Below are positions 32,808-42,335 of a DNA stretch of 64,000 bases, in pieces. Each line of letters starts with the position of its first letter. Positions within the stretch are counted from its first letter, which is position 1. The notes under the pieces were generated by a model that worked only from the letters and a program-made list of their open reading frames with translations, did not search any database and was not told the origin of the DNA. The stretch covers positions 310,001 to 374,000 of the forward strand of contig NZ_JAAOYO010000003.1 in the NCBI RefSeq assembly GCF_011759505.1, read 5' to 3'. Both the position numbers and the translations under genes were made by a program. Source of the stretch: Curtobacterium salicis (GTDB lineage Bacteria; Actinomycetota; Actinomycetes; Actinomycetales; Microbacteriaceae).

Positions 32808-33575
32808 TCAGGCCTGCGCCGGCTGCCCGTTGCTCGCCATCGTGCCGCCGTCGACGGGCAGGATCGCCCCGGTGATGAACGACGCCTCGTCGCTCGCCAG
32901 GAACAGGACCGCCGCGGCGACCTCCTCCGACCGACCACCTCGGCCGAGGGCGATCCGTTCCGAGAACTCCCGCTTGAGCTCCTCGTCCTCCGCCTGCGAC
33001 TGCGTCAGGTCCGTCCAGATCAGTCCGGGCGCGACGGCGTTCACACGGACGCCGAACCCGCCGTTGTCGAGCGCCGCCGCCTTCGTGAAGTTCGAGACGC
33101 CGCCCTTCGCCGCGTTGTAGGGGCTCATCCGCCAGTCCGCGGCCTCGCCGGACACCGACGAGGTGTTCACGATCGAGCCCCTCGTCTCGCGGAGGAACGG
33201 CAGCGCGGCCCGCGTGCCGTAGAAGACGCTCGACAGGTCCGTCTCGACGACCCGGCGCCACTCGTCCGGCGAGATGTCGGTGATGTCGCCGGAGGTGAAC
33301 GTACCGGCGTTGTTGACGAGGACGTCGAGCCGGTCCCACCGGTCGATCGCCGCGTCGACGACCGTCTGCCACGCGTCCGCGTCCGCCACGTCGGCCTGCA
33401 GCCACAGCGCCTGCGCCGTCGGCAGCGAGTCGGCGACGTCACGCACCTTCTCCTCGACGCTGTCCACCAGGACGACGCCGGCACCCTCGGCGACGAACGC
33501 CCGTGCGGTCGCCTCGCCGATACCGGACCCCGCGCCGGTGACGATCGCGACCTTGCCCTCGAACCGCTTGCCCAT
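32808..33575 (-). CDS. Short-chain dehydrogenase/reductase
   Basis: A 255-residue classical SDR using NAD(P). The cofactor motif TGAGSGIG (about 11-18), NNAG near 87, the catalytic Ser in NTSSVSG near 137, and YNAAK near 153 are present. ITGAILPVDGG near the end is typical. AGAGGA precedes the ATG at 33575; the open frame upstream is not coding-like. The substrate is unknown. Confidence 0.92.
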   Translation of the reverse strand: MGKRFEGKVAIVTGAGSGIGEATARAFVAEGAGVVLVDSVEEKVRDVADSLPTAQALWLQADVADADAWQTVVDAAIDRWDRLDVLVNNAGTFTSGDITDISPDEWRRVVETDLSSVFYGTRAALPFLRETRGSIVNTSSVSGEAADWRMSPYNAAKGGVSNFTKAAALDNGGFGVRVNAVAPGLIWTDLTQSQAEDEELKREFSERIALGRGGRSEEVAAAVLFLASDEASFITGAILPVDGGTMASNGQPAQA

Positions 33576-33722
33576 GGTCTGTTCCTCTCGCGTCGGTGGT
33601 CCCCGCAGCGGGACCCCGTCGGCCCGGAGGACACGGGAGACCACGGTGCCCGCCCCGCCCTGGACGGGAGTCCAGGCGGAGGCGGGCATCGGTGTCGGAC
33701 GGAGGGCGTGCCTCCCGGCCGG

Positions 33723-36230
33723 TCAGGCGGTGGTGTCCTCGTTCTCCATGTCGCGTTCCAGCGAGATCGTCGGGATGGAGGCGGTGATCACCGAACCGTC
33801 GGCGCGGAGCGTCCCCTGGATGTCACTGGTGGTGGGCGCGTGGCCGGCCATCCGCGGACCCTGGTGCGGCAGCGGGACGACGGTCGGCTCGCCCGGACGC
33901 ACCTCGATCTGCTGGTTGTGGACCCACGCGTCGAAGCCGTCACCGGTCTCGACCGTGAAGGTCAACGCCTGCTGCTCGAGGTCGACGCGCACCCGCGACC
34001 CGTGCACCGTCATCCGGTACGTCAGGCGGTCCCAGTCGATCGGCAGGCGTGGGTTGAACGTCAGGCGGCCGCCGTGGTCGCGCATGCCGCCGAAGCCGTT
34101 GACGAGCGCACCCCAGATGCCGCCGGTCGACGCGATGTGCACGCCGTCGGTGGTGTTGCCGTGCAGGTCGGCGAGGTCGACGTAGAGCGCCGTTTGGAAG
34201 TACTGGCCGGCGAGCTCGTGGTAGCCGACCTCGGCCGCCATGATCGACTGCACGACCGCCGACAGCGTCGAGTCACCCGTCGTGAGGGCGTCGTAGTAGT
34301 CGAAGTCGCGACGCTTCTCGGCCGGCGTGAACTCGTGGCCCTGCAGGAACAGGGCGAGCACGACGTCGGCCTGCTTGAGCACCTGGAACCGGTAGATGAC
34401 CAGCGGGTGGTAGTGCAGCAGCAGCGGGCGCTTGGACTCGGGCGTGCGCTCGAGGTCCCACAGCTCCTTGTCGAGGAACTGGGCGTCCTGCGGGTGGATG
34501 CCGCGGTGCGGGTCGAACGGGATCTCCATCGACTCGGCCGCGCGCTCCCAGTTCTCGACCTCGGCGTGGTCGAGGCCGGTCCGACGGATCATCCGCGCGT
34601 ACTCGTCGGGGTCGTCGACGGCGAGCTGCCGGCAGGCGTTGACGGCAGACCACAGGTTGGCCCGTGCCATCACGTTCGTGTACATGTTGTCGTCGACGAC
34701 GGTCGTGTACTCGTCCGGTCCGGTGACACCGTCGATGTGGAACTTCTGGTCGCCGTTGGAGCGCCAGAAGCCCAGGTCCTCCCACAGGCGGGCGGTCTCG
34801 ACGAGGATGTCGATCGCGCCGCGCTTCAGGAAGTCCGTGTCGCCCGAGGCTCGCACGTACTGCATGAGGGCATGGGCGATGTCGGCGTCGATGTGGTACT
34901 GCGCGGTGCCGGCGGCGTAGTAGGCGCTGGACTCCTCGCCGTTGATCGTGCGCCACGGGAACAGGGCACCGCGCTGGTTCAGCTCGCGCGCCCGGGCGCG
35001 TGCGGCGTCGAGCATGTTGTAACGGAAGCGGAGCGCGTTCCGAGCGACGATCGGTGCCGTGTACGACAGGAACGGCAGGACGTAGATCTCCATGTCCCAG
35101 AAGTAGTGGCCGCCGTAGCCGGAGCCGGTGACGCCCTTCGCCGCGATGCCGTGGCCGTCGGTGCGGGCCGTGGCCTGCGCGAGCTGGAACAGGTTCCAGC
35201 GGACGGCCTGCTGCACCTCGGGCTGGCCGGCGATCTCGACGTCGCTGCGCGCCCAGTAGTCGTCGAGCCACTTGCGCTGCTGCCCGAAGACCTCTTCCAC
35301 GCTCTCGTACTTCGCGCGGTCCAGGGTGCGGTCGCACCGGTCGGCGAGCTCGCGCGCCGGGACGCCGCGGGACGTGTGGTAGACCACGCTCTTGACCAGG
35401 CGGATCGGCTGCCCGGCCTTCGCCTGCACCCGGTAGACGTGCTTCGCCAGGTCGTCCTCGATGCTCGAGGTCTCGTCCCAGCTGTTCTCGGTCTCGAGCC
35501 GGTGCTCGACGCCGACGCAGATCGTCATGCCGGAGCTCGTCGCCTGGTAGCCGAGCAGGGAGCGCGAGCCCGCGTTCCGCTTGAGTCGCGGCTGCAGCAC
35601 CCGGTCGGTGAAGGACTCGGCCTTGCGCGGGTCGAACGCCGCCGCGGCCGCCTTCATGCCGGCGTGGTACTCGTCGGCGACGTCCTGGCGGTTGAGCACC
35701 TGGCTCGAGAGCAGGACGGAGGCGTCGTGGTCGAGCATGGTGACCTCGTAGTCGATGACGGCGAGGTGCCGCTCGACGAAGGACACCAGGCGCCGGGAGC
35801 GGATGAGCACCCGCTTGCCGGACGGCGTCGACCACTCGGTCTCGCGCAGCAGGTAGCCGCCGCGGAAGTCGAGCCGACGGCTGTGGCGGAGGATGTCGGC
35901 CTCGGACAGGACGAGCGGCTCGTCGTCGACGTACAGCCGGATGACCTTGGCGTCGGGGACGTTGATGATCGTCTGGCCGGTCTTCGCGAACCCGAACGCG
36001 GTCTCGGCGTGCCGGATCGGCCAGGTCTCGTGGAAGCCGTTGATGTACGTGCCGTACTGCACGCCGCCGCGGCCCTCGTCGAAGTTGCCGCGGAGCCCGA
36101 GGTAGCCGTTGCCGACCGCGAAGTTCGTCTCGTCGACGCCCTGCTCGTCCGCGTACTCGGTCTCGATCAGCGCCCACTCGTCGACCGGGTACCGGACGCG
36201 GTCGAGGGGGTCGGAGGTGATGGGGTTCAT
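33723..36230 (-). CDS. GH65 family disaccharide phosphorylase
   Basis: An 835-residue cytoplasmic enzyme of glycoside hydrolase family 65 (maltose, trehalose, kojibiose or nigerose phosphorylases). The N-terminal beta-sandwich has ETNFAVGNGYLGLRGNFDEG (about 33-52). The barrel has GHYFWDMEIYVLPFL near 365 and DGVTGPDEYTTVVDDNMYTN near 483-502 with the catalytic Glu. The product would be beta-glucose-1-phosphate plus glucose. The ATG overlaps the stop of the phosphoglucomutase gene by 4 bases, which fits the classic phosphorylase/mutase pair. Which disaccharide is used cannot be told. Confidence 0.92.
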   Translation of the reverse strand: MNPITSDPLDRVRYPVDEWALIETEYADEQGVDETNFAVGNGYLGLRGNFDEGRGGVQYGTYINGFHETWPIRHAETAFGFAKTGQTIINVPDAKVIRLYVDDEPLVLSEADILRHSRRLDFRGGYLLRETEWSTPSGKRVLIRSRRLVSFVERHLAVIDYEVTMLDHDASVLLSSQVLNRQDVADEYHAGMKAAAAAFDPRKAESFTDRVLQPRLKRNAGSRSLLGYQATSSGMTICVGVEHRLETENSWDETSSIEDDLAKHVYRVQAKAGQPIRLVKSVVYHTSRGVPARELADRCDRTLDRAKYESVEEVFGQQRKWLDDYWARSDVEIAGQPEVQQAVRWNLFQLAQATARTDGHGIAAKGVTGSGYGGHYFWDMEIYVLPFLSYTAPIVARNALRFRYNMLDAARARARELNQRGALFPWRTINGEESSAYYAAGTAQYHIDADIAHALMQYVRASGDTDFLKRGAIDILVETARLWEDLGFWRSNGDQKFHIDGVTGPDEYTTVVDDNMYTNVMARANLWSAVNACRQLAVDDPDEYARMIRRTGLDHAEVENWERAAESMEIPFDPHRGIHPQDAQFLDKELWDLERTPESKRPLLLHYHPLVIYRFQVLKQADVVLALFLQGHEFTPAEKRRDFDYYDALTTGDSTLSAVVQSIMAAEVGYHELAGQYFQTALYVDLADLHGNTTDGVHIASTGGIWGALVNGFGGMRDHGGRLTFNPRLPIDWDRLTYRMTVHGSRVRVDLEQQALTFTVETGDGFDAWVHNQQIEVRPGEPTVVPLPHQGPRMAGHAPTTSDIQGTLRADGSVITASIPTISLERDMENEDTTA

Positions 36231-36997
36231 GCGGTCTTTCCGGAGTCGGCAGGAGACAGGTCGGGCAGGAGGTCGGCCAGGTCGGTCACGACGACGTCAG
36301 CACCGTGCTCGCGGAGGGCGTCGGCACCGGCACCGCGGTCGACGCCGATGACGAGGCCGAACGCCCCGTTGCGGCCGGCTTCGACACCGCTCGTGGCGTC
36401 CTCGACGACGACGCACTGGGCGGCGGTCAGGCCGAAGCGGGTCGCGGCGTCGAGGTAGGTGTCGGGTGCGGGCTTGCCGGCGAGGCCGTCCGCCCGGGCG
36501 ACGGCACCGTCGACGATGACGTCGAAGCGGTCGATGATGCCCGCGGTGCGGAGCACCTGCTTCGCGTTCGCCGAGCTGGAGACCACGGCGACCTCGTACC
36601 CGGCGTCGATCGCGGCGGTGAGGAACCGCACCGAGCCCGGGTACGGCGAGACCCCGTGTTCCTGCAGTTCGGCGGTGAACTCGGCGTTCTTCCGGTTGCC
36701 GAGCCCGCAGACGGTGTCGAGCGTCGGGTCGTCGTCCGGCGTTCCCTCGGGCAGGTCGATGCCGCGGGCCTCGAGCAGCGAGCGCACGCCGTCGTACCGG
36801 GGCTTCCCGTCGACGTACGCGAAGTAGTCCTGCTCGGCGTACGGCGCGACTCCGTGGTGCGCGAGGTACGGCGTGAAGAGGCGACTCCAGGCACGCATGT
36901 GCACCTCGGCCGTGGGCGTCAGCACGCCGTCCAGGTCGAAGAGGAGGGCTCGCTGGTCAGCGAGCGGTGCAGGGGTTCGCCGATCCGTCGACGTCAT
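36227..36997 (-). CDS. pgmB: Beta-phosphoglucomutase-like HAD protein
   Basis: A 256-residue HAD-IA protein that would convert beta-glucose-1-phosphate to glucose-6-phosphate. Motif I is LLFDLDGVLTPTAEVHMRAW (about 18-37), then AYVDGKPRYDGVRSLL as in phosphoglucomutases coupled to GH65, VAVVSSSANAKQVL, GKPAPDTYLDAA and CVVVEDATSGVEAG. GGAAGG lies 7 bases before the ATG at 36997. It is translated before and coupled to the GH65 phosphorylase. Confidence 0.9.
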   Translation of the reverse strand: MTSTDRRTPAPLADQRALLFDLDGVLTPTAEVHMRAWSRLFTPYLAHHGVAPYAEQDYFAYVDGKPRYDGVRSLLEARGIDLPEGTPDDDPTLDTVCGLGNRKNAEFTAELQEHGVSPYPGSVRFLTAAIDAGYEVAVVSSSANAKQVLRTAGIIDRFDVIVDGAVARADGLAGKPAPDTYLDAATRFGLTAAQCVVVEDATSGVEAGRNGAFGLVIGVDRGAGADALREHGADVVVTDLADLLPDLSPADSGKTA

Positions 36998-37156
36998 GGG
37001 CAGACCTTCCAGGGGAGCGGTGTCGAACACGATTGCTGCGGGGTCAACTCTAGGACCGCTCCGCCGCGCCGTGTTCCAGGCCGGGAGCGCGCCGCGCACG
37101 TCCGGGGAGCGCGGAACTGGACCGCCGTCCAGCCGGTTCCCGGGACGCTCGCGGAC

Positions 37157-38509
37157 ATGACCACTGACACCTCAGCGCCGCCGCAGGACGGGTCCGGATC
37201 GAAGCTCAAGCAGGCGATCACCGGTCCCCTGCTGTTCCTGTTCATCCTGGGCGACGTGCTCGGCGCGGGCATCTACGCCCTGATGGGCACCCTGTCGAAG
37301 GACGTCGGTGGGGCGCTCTGGGCGCCGCTCGTGCTCGCCCTGCTGCTGGCCCTGCTGACGGCGGGCTCGTACGCCGAACTCGTGACGAAGTACCCGAAGG
37401 CCGGTGGCGCCGCGGTGTTCGCCGAGCGCGCGTACAAGGTGCCGCTGGTGTCGTTCCTGGTCGGGTTCTCGATGCTCGCCGCCGGTGTCACGAGTGCTGC
37501 GGGCCTGTCGCTCGCCTTCGCCGGGGACTACCTCGGCACGTTCATCGACGTCCCGCCGGTGCCGGCCGCGATCGTGTTCCTGGCCCTCGTCGCGTGCCTC
37601 AACGCCCGCGGCATCTCGGACTCCCTGCGGAGCAACGTCGTCATGACGATCATCGAGCTGTCCGGTCTCGTCATCGTCATCGTCACGGTCGCCGTGATGA
37701 TGGGCGGCGGCGGCGGTGACGTCTCACGCGTCGGGGCGTTCCCCGCCGAGGCGAACCCGGCCCTCGCGACCCTCAGCGCGGCCATCGTCGCCTACTACTC
37801 GTTCGTCGGCTTCGAGACGTCCGCCAACGTCGCCGAGGAGGTCCGCGAACCCCGGAGGGTCTACCCGCGCGCGCTGTTCGGCTCCCTCGCCACGGCCGGC
37901 GTCGTCTACGTGCTCGTCGCGCTCGCCAGCTCGATCGCCCTGCCCGCGTCGGAGTTGTCCGACTCGAGCGGCCCCCTGCTCGCGGTGGTCGCTGCGACCG
38001 GCGTGCCGATCCCGGACTGGGTGTTCAGCATCATCGCCCTGGTCGCGGTGGCGAACGGCGCCCTGCTCACCATGATCATGGCGAGCCGCGTCACCTACGG
38101 CATGGCCGAGCAGCGACTGCTGCCGCGCCTGCTCGGCAAGGTCCTGCCGAACCGGAAGACCCCGTGGACGGCCATCATCGCCACCACCGTGGTCGCGATG
38201 CTCCTCACCCTGGTCGGGGACGTCGGCACGCTCGCCGAGACCGTCGTGCTCCTGCTGCTCTTCGTGTTCATCAGCACGAACGTCGCGGTCCTCGTGCTGC
38301 GCAAGGACGAGGTGGAGCACGAGCACTTCCGGGTGTGGACGTTCGTGCCCGTGCTCGGTGTCGCGTCCTGCATCCTCCTGCTGACGCAGCAGAGCGGGCA
38401 GGTCTGGCTGTACGCGGCGGTCCTGCTCGCGGTCGGCGTGGTCCTGTACCTCGTGGCCCGTGCGACGCGGGGTCGCGACCGCACCGACTCGGAGACGCCC
38501 GCTCGGTGA
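37157..38509 (+). CDS. APC-family amino-acid permease
   Basis: A 450-residue permease with about 12 membrane segments. The motif FILGDVLGAGIYALMG (about 28-43) is the conserved first segment, and VAYYSFVGFETSANVAEEVREPRR is typical of the family. The branch is close to proton-coupled amino-acid permeases of unknown specificity. It is divergent from pgmB, with about 160 bp between; a 15-bp terminator follows the stop by 7 bp. Confidence 0.88.
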   Translation: MTTDTSAPPQDGSGSKLKQAITGPLLFLFILGDVLGAGIYALMGTLSKDVGGALWAPLVLALLLALLTAGSYAELVTKYPKAGGAAVFAERAYKVPLVSFLVGFSMLAAGVTSAAGLSLAFAGDYLGTFIDVPPVPAAIVFLALVACLNARGISDSLRSNVVMTIIELSGLVIVIVTVAVMMGGGGGDVSRVGAFPAEANPALATLSAAIVAYYSFVGFETSANVAEEVREPRRVYPRALFGSLATAGVVYVLVALASSIALPASELSDSSGPLLAVVAATGVPIPDWVFSIIALVAVANGALLTMIMASRVTYGMAEQRLLPRLLGKVLPNRKTPWTAIIATTVVAMLLTLVGDVGTLAETVVLLLLFVFISTNVAVLVLRKDEVEHEHFRVWTFVPVLGVASCILLLTQQSGQVWLYAAVLLAVGVVLYLVARATRGRDRTDSETPAR

Positions 38510-38516
38510 CGGGGGT

Positions 38517-38552
38517 GGGGCGTGCCTCCCGGCCGGTCGGGAGGCACGCCCC
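38517..38552. terminator. 15-bp hairpin after the permease gene
   Basis: GGGGCGTGCCTCCCG (38517-38531) pairs perfectly with 38538-38552 around GCCGGT. It starts 7 bp after the permease stop and lies before the convergent hydrolase gene. A related but unpaired stretch, GCGTGCCTCCCGGCCGGTCA, sits next to the GH65 stop at 33706-33725. Confidence 0.82.
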
Positions 38553-38582
38553 GTGTCCGCCACGCACCCCCGTTCGTGCGCG

Positions 38583-39344
38583 TCAGCGCAGGTCGCGCAC
38601 CCAGCTCTCGACCGCGGCCGTGATCGCTCGACGTGCCTCGTCGGGGCTGATCGTCGCGGTCAGGTCGCCCGGCTGCGCGCCGTACGCGCCGAAGTCGGCG
38701 TGGTTCGCGCCCGTGACCTGCGTCATCGTCGCGTCGGCGGGGAGCTCGTCGCGGGCTGCGGCGACCTTCTCCGGCGTCGACAGACCGTCGCGCGAACCGG
38801 AAACGCTGAGCACGTCGAGGTCGCTGTCCGACAGGTCGTTCGCGCAGTAGCTGCCGAACAGCAGCAGACCGGCGACGTCGGGGTCGTCCGCGAGCTGGCA
38901 GGCTCGAACGCCGCCGAGGGAGTGGCCGCCGACGGCCCAGGTGCGGACCTCCGGGGCGTGCGCCTGGAAGACCGAGAGGGCCCGGGTGTCGAAGAACGCG
39001 AGGTTGAGGGTCGGCTTCGTGATGACCACCGTCGTGCCGTCCGCGACCACCTGCCGGAAGCTCGCCATGTAGGCGTACGGGTCGACCTTCGCGCCGGGGA
39101 CGAACACGACGCCGACGCCGTCCGGGGTGCCCGTCGGGGTCATCACGACGGAGTCGCCCGCGTCGCGGACCGACACCCGGTCGTCCCGCCAGACGGTCAG
39201 GGCCGCTGACCGCGTGCCCGGCATGACGATGTGCGCCCAGACGAGGAACACCAGGACCAGCACGAGCAGGACGGCGACGATCCACCCGCCGATCCGCAGC
39301 ACGCGGTGTCGACGGGCTGGAGTGGTTCGTGCCTCGGTGCTCAC
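38583..39344 (-). CDS. Membrane-anchored alpha/beta hydrolase
   Basis: A 253-residue protein with one N-terminal membrane segment (IGGWIVAVLLVLVLVFLVWAHIV, about 18-40). An extracytoplasmic alpha/beta hydrolase domain follows, with the elbow VGGHSLGGVRAC near 143, VSGSRDGLSTPE for the Asp, and TGANHADFG for the His. It resembles the Abhydrolase_5 family. The substrate is unknown. The GTG at 39344 follows TAGCGT by 7 nt, suggesting a leaderless mRNA. Confidence 0.82.
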   Translation of the reverse strand: MSTEARTTPARRHRVLRIGGWIVAVLLVLVLVFLVWAHIVMPGTRSAALTVWRDDRVSVRDAGDSVVMTPTGTPDGVGVVFVPGAKVDPYAYMASFRQVVADGTTVVITKPTLNLAFFDTRALSVFQAHAPEVRTWAVGGHSLGGVRACQLADDPDVAGLLLFGSYCANDLSDSDLDVLSVSGSRDGLSTPEKVAAARDELPADATMTQVTGANHADFGAYGAQPGDLTATISPDEARRAITAAVESWVRDLR

Positions 39345-39372
39345 CCCGCCGACGCTACTGCCACCGCCTGAC

Positions 39373-39446
39373 CCGCAAGACGCAACCCGAGCGACGCCCC
39401 GCAACGGTATGTCGTTGCGGGGCGTCGCCGGGGTTGCGTTCCGCGG
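39373..39446. repeat. 74-bp inverted repeat, type A copy 3
   Basis: Arms 39373-39402 and 39417-39446 flank AACGGTATGTCGTT. It starts 4 bp after the PepSY stop (minus strand). The next gene in the same direction begins about 30 bp further on, so the element may insulate the two. Confidence 0.88.
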
Positions 39447-39449
39447 GGG

Positions 39450-40049
39450 TCAGTCGACCGTGTTCGTGACGACCTCGCCGCTGCCGGCGTCGATGCGGAT
39501 GCTGTGCTCGGTGCCGGACGCGTCGCGGACGTCGCCCTCCCAGACGACCGCGCCGGCGTGGTCGTCGAGGCCGAGCTCAGTGACCGTGCCGGAGACGGTC
39601 TCCGTCAGGGCGGAGGCGGCCTGTGCGACCGACAGGTCGGCGGCCGCGATGAACCGCTTCGCCTCGGCGACGTCGTCCGCGTCCGAGGTCTCCTTCGTCG
39701 GTCCGGCGGTGGTGCGTCGGCCGTCGGCGTCGACGTGGACCTCCTGCTCGTCGCCGTCGGAGGTGACGACGAGGACCTCCCACGAGGTGCCGCCAGCCTC
39801 CTGCTCGATCGAGGTGACGGTGCCGGAGCCGACGGCCTTCCGGGCGGTCGCGGCGGCGGCGGCCAGGGCGCTGTTCCCGGCGGTGGCGGTGCTGCTGTCG
39901 CTCGGAACGACCGACGGCGCGGAGGCTGCGGCCACGTCGTCGCGGTCGTCGTCGTCCGACGAGCAGCCGGTGAGCGCCAGGGCCCCGACGAGCGGGAGTG
40001 CGGTGATCAGGGCGATGCGGCGGGCGGTGGTCTTCGTCGTGGTCTGCAT
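39450..40049 (-). CDS. PepSY-domain lipoprotein
   Basis: A 199-residue lipoprotein with lipobox LALTGC at about residue 29 and an acidic run after it. Two PepSY-like repeats follow: one around KAVGSGTVTSIEQEAGGTSWEVLVVTSDGDEQEVHVDADG, the other around DLSVAQAASAL then GTVTELGLDDHAGAVVWEGDV. PepSY domains often inhibit proteases or act in sensing. It follows the two-component genes and shares a direct-repeat box with the regulator promoter, so it is a likely target or accessory of that system. Confidence 0.82.
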   Translation of the reverse strand: MQTTTKTTARRIALITALPLVGALALTGCSSDDDDRDDVAAASAPSVVPSDSSTATAGNSALAAAAATARKAVGSGTVTSIEQEAGGTSWEVLVVTSDGDEQEVHVDADGRRTTAGPTKETSDADDVAEAKRFIAAADLSVAQAASALTETVSGTVTELGLDDHAGAVVWEGDVRDASGTEHSIRIDAGSGEVVTNTVD

Positions 40050-40073
40050 GTGACCAACCCTGGGCAACGGGCA

Positions 40074-40091
40074 CTGAAGCAGACCTGAAGC
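40074..40091. promoter_or_regulatory. Direct-repeat box upstream of PepSY gene
   Basis: CTGAAGCAGACCTGAAGC: two CTGAA half-sites 11 bp apart, the period used by OmpR-type regulators. The same arrangement lies upstream of the response regulator gene at 42336-42353. Confidence 0.65.
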
Positions 40092-40221
40092 GACCTGGGG
40101 CGACGCCTGGCGCCGGCGGGCCGCCCGGCTGCCCGGGCCCGGTCCCCGGCCCGAACCCGGTGCCAGGTCCGTGTCCGGCTGTCCGGTCCGGCCCGTGCCC
40201 GGCCCGACCCGGTCCGGTCGC

Positions 40222-41643
40222 TCAGTCGCGCAGCAGCGGCAGGCGCACCGAGAACCGCGCTCCCCCGCCGGGCGCTGCCGACACGGCGACGCTCCCGCCG
40301 TGCCCTCGGACGACGGCGTCGACGATCGCGAGCCCCAGCCCCGAGCCACCGGCGTCCCGAGCACGCCCCTCGTCGAGCCGGACGAACCGCTCGAACACGC
40401 GGGCCCGGTCGGTCTCCGGGATGCCGTGCCCGTTGTCGTCCACGCTGAGCACCGCGCTGTCGCCGTCGGTCCCGAGCGCGACGACGACGGTGTGCTCGGC
40501 GTGCCGGACGGCGTTGTCGACGAGGTTCCGCACCATCCGGCCGAGCAGCCGGTCGTCGCCGCGGACCCGCGCCGGGGTCACGCCAGAGACGTCCACCCGC
40601 ACGGCTGCACGCCCGTCCGTCCGCACGGCCGTTCCGTCCGGACGCCCGTCCTCACGCCCGTCCGTCCCGTGGACGGAGCGTGGTCGGGACGCCTCGGTGA
40701 ACACGAGGTCGTCGAGGTCCACCGCCCGGTCCCGGTCGCGACCGCGTTCGTCGACGCGGGTGAGCAGGAGCAGCGACTCGACGAGCTCCTGCAGCCGGGC
40801 GCCCTCGTCGAGCACGACGTCGGCGAGGTCCGTGGTGCCGGTGACCTCCGGATGGGCGCGGGCGACCTCGGCGTGCTGCCGGATCGTCGCGAGCGGAGAG
40901 CGCAGTTCGTGTGAGGCGTCGGAGACGAACTGCCGCTGCGCCTGCTGCGACGCCTCGAGCCGTCCGAGCATCCGGTTCATGGTCGCGGCGAGCCGGTCGA
41001 CCTCGTCGCCGGAGCCGGGCTCGTCGACACGGGCGTGCAGGTTCGTGCCCTCGACCTCGTCGACCTCGCGGCGCATCCGGTCGACCGGACGCAGGGCCCG
41101 TCCGACGACGAACCACGTCACGAGGGACATCAGCGCCACGACGACGGGGACCGCCACCACGAGCAGGACGCTGACGGTCCGGACCGCGGCGTCGGCGTCC
41201 TCGAGGGGTGCGCCGACGACCAGGGTGCCGTCGCCACCACCCGGCAGGTCGACGTCGTCGGCCACGAGCAGCCACCGATCGCCGTCATGCCGGGAGCGAG
41301 ACTCGTCGGCGGTGTCGAGCGGCCGGCTGGGGCTGTCGTCGGCGCGGGCGAGCACCCGACCGTCGGCGTCCTGCAACTGGGCCAGCACGTCGTCGTCCTC
41401 CGCCTCCACTGCGGCTGCGCCGTCGGCCTCCACACGGGCGCTCAGGCCGTCGAGGGTCTGCTCCGCAGCGGTCCGCACACCGTCGGACAGTGAGGTGCGG
41501 AGGACCCCGACGAAGGCGACGGCTCCGATGGCCAGGGCGACGAGGACGACGAGAGCCGCGCCTCCCGTCGCGCGTGCGCGGATCGACGCGGGCCGACGCG
41601 ACCGGGCAGGCGGACGCGACCGGGCCGCCGTGCGCTCAGCCAC
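40222..41643 (-). CDS. Two-component sensor histidine kinase
   Basis: A 473-residue sensor kinase. Membrane segments lie at about 29-48 and 160-182 and enclose an acidic extracytoplasmic domain. HAMP, then HisKA with SDASHELRSPLATIR near residue 245, and an ATPase domain with NLVDNAVRHAE, DNGHGIPE and GGSGLGLAI follow. A Thr/Asp/Arg-rich insertion lies between HisKA and the ATPase core. The start overlaps the response regulator stop by 8 bases. GC-rich low-complexity DNA (40092-40221) separates it from the PepSY gene. Confidence 0.92.
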   Translation of the reverse strand: MAERTAARSRPPARSRRPASIRARATGGAALVVLVALAIGAVAFVGVLRTSLSDGVRTAAEQTLDGLSARVEADGAAAVEAEDDDVLAQLQDADGRVLARADDSPSRPLDTADESRSRHDGDRWLLVADDVDLPGGGDGTLVVGAPLEDADAAVRTVSVLLVVAVPVVVALMSLVTWFVVGRALRPVDRMRREVDEVEGTNLHARVDEPGSGDEVDRLAATMNRMLGRLEASQQAQRQFVSDASHELRSPLATIRQHAEVARAHPEVTGTTDLADVVLDEGARLQELVESLLLLTRVDERGRDRDRAVDLDDLVFTEASRPRSVHGTDGREDGRPDGTAVRTDGRAAVRVDVSGVTPARVRGDDRLLGRMVRNLVDNAVRHAEHTVVVALGTDGDSAVLSVDDNGHGIPETDRARVFERFVRLDEGRARDAGGSGLGLAIVDAVVRGHGGSVAVSAAPGGGARFSVRLPLLRD

Positions 41644-42313
41644 CGTCGGCGTCGAGGCGGTACCCGGCCCCGCGGACGGTCTCGATGGCGTTCCGGCCGA
41701 ACGGGCGGTCGACCGCGCGGCGGAGGTGCCCGACGTACACCTCGACGATGTTCGGGTCGCCGGTGAAGTCGTCGTCCCAGACGTTCGCGATGACGTCGCG
41801 CTTCGACAGCACCTGCCCGGGATGCCGCATGAGGTACTCGAGGACCGTGAACTCGCGGCTGGTCAGGTCGAGCAGGGCCTCGCCCCGCCACACCCGTCTC
41901 GCCGCCGGGTCCAGTCGGAGGTCCCCGGCCTGGAGGACCGTGGGCCGTTCCCGGGACCCGCGCCGGACGAGCGCACGGAGACGCGCGACCAGCACGGGGA
42001 ACGAGAACGGCTTCGTCACGTAGTCGTCCGCACCGGCGTCGAGGGCGTCGACCTGGTCCCACTCGCCGTCCTTGGCGGTGAGCATGAGCACCGGGGTCCA
42101 GTCCTGTTCGGCGCGGAGGGTCTCACAGACCTTCCAGCCGCTCATGCCGGGCATCATCAGGTCGAGGACGATGGCGTCGTACGGGTTCTCGCGGGCGTAC
42201 CAGAGGCCGTCGACCCCGTCGTGGGCGACGTCGACGGCGAAGCCCTCGGCCTGCAGCCCGTTCCGGATGCCCTCGGCGAGCCGGACCTCGTCGTCGACCA
42301 CCAGCACGCGCAT
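41636..42313 (-). CDS. OmpR-family response regulator
   Basis: A 225-residue regulator. The receiver domain has the acidic pair DDE near residues 7-9, the phosphoacceptor Asp in IVLDLMMPGMSG near 51 and TKPFSFP near 102. The winged helix has LTSREFTVLEYLMRHPGQVLSKRDVIANVW near 145-175. CATGCT ends 6 nt before the ATG, suggesting a leaderless mRNA. A CTGAA direct repeat just upstream suggests autoregulation. Confidence 0.93.
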   Translation of the reverse strand: MRVLVVDDEVRLAEGIRNGLQAEGFAVDVAHDGVDGLWYARENPYDAIVLDLMMPGMSGWKVCETLRAEQDWTPVLMLTAKDGEWDQVDALDAGADDYVTKPFSFPVLVARLRALVRRGSRERPTVLQAGDLRLDPAARRVWRGEALLDLTSREFTVLEYLMRHPGQVLSKRDVIANVWDDDFTGDPNIVEVYVGHLRRAVDRPFGRNAIETVRGAGYRLDADGG

Positions 42314-42335
42314 CGTCCGAGCATGGCGGGGTGGC

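Noticed and set aside
33708..36458. A 916-codon open frame on the plus strand
   Set aside because: It is the antisense of the GH65 phosphorylase gene, whose motifs are unambiguous.
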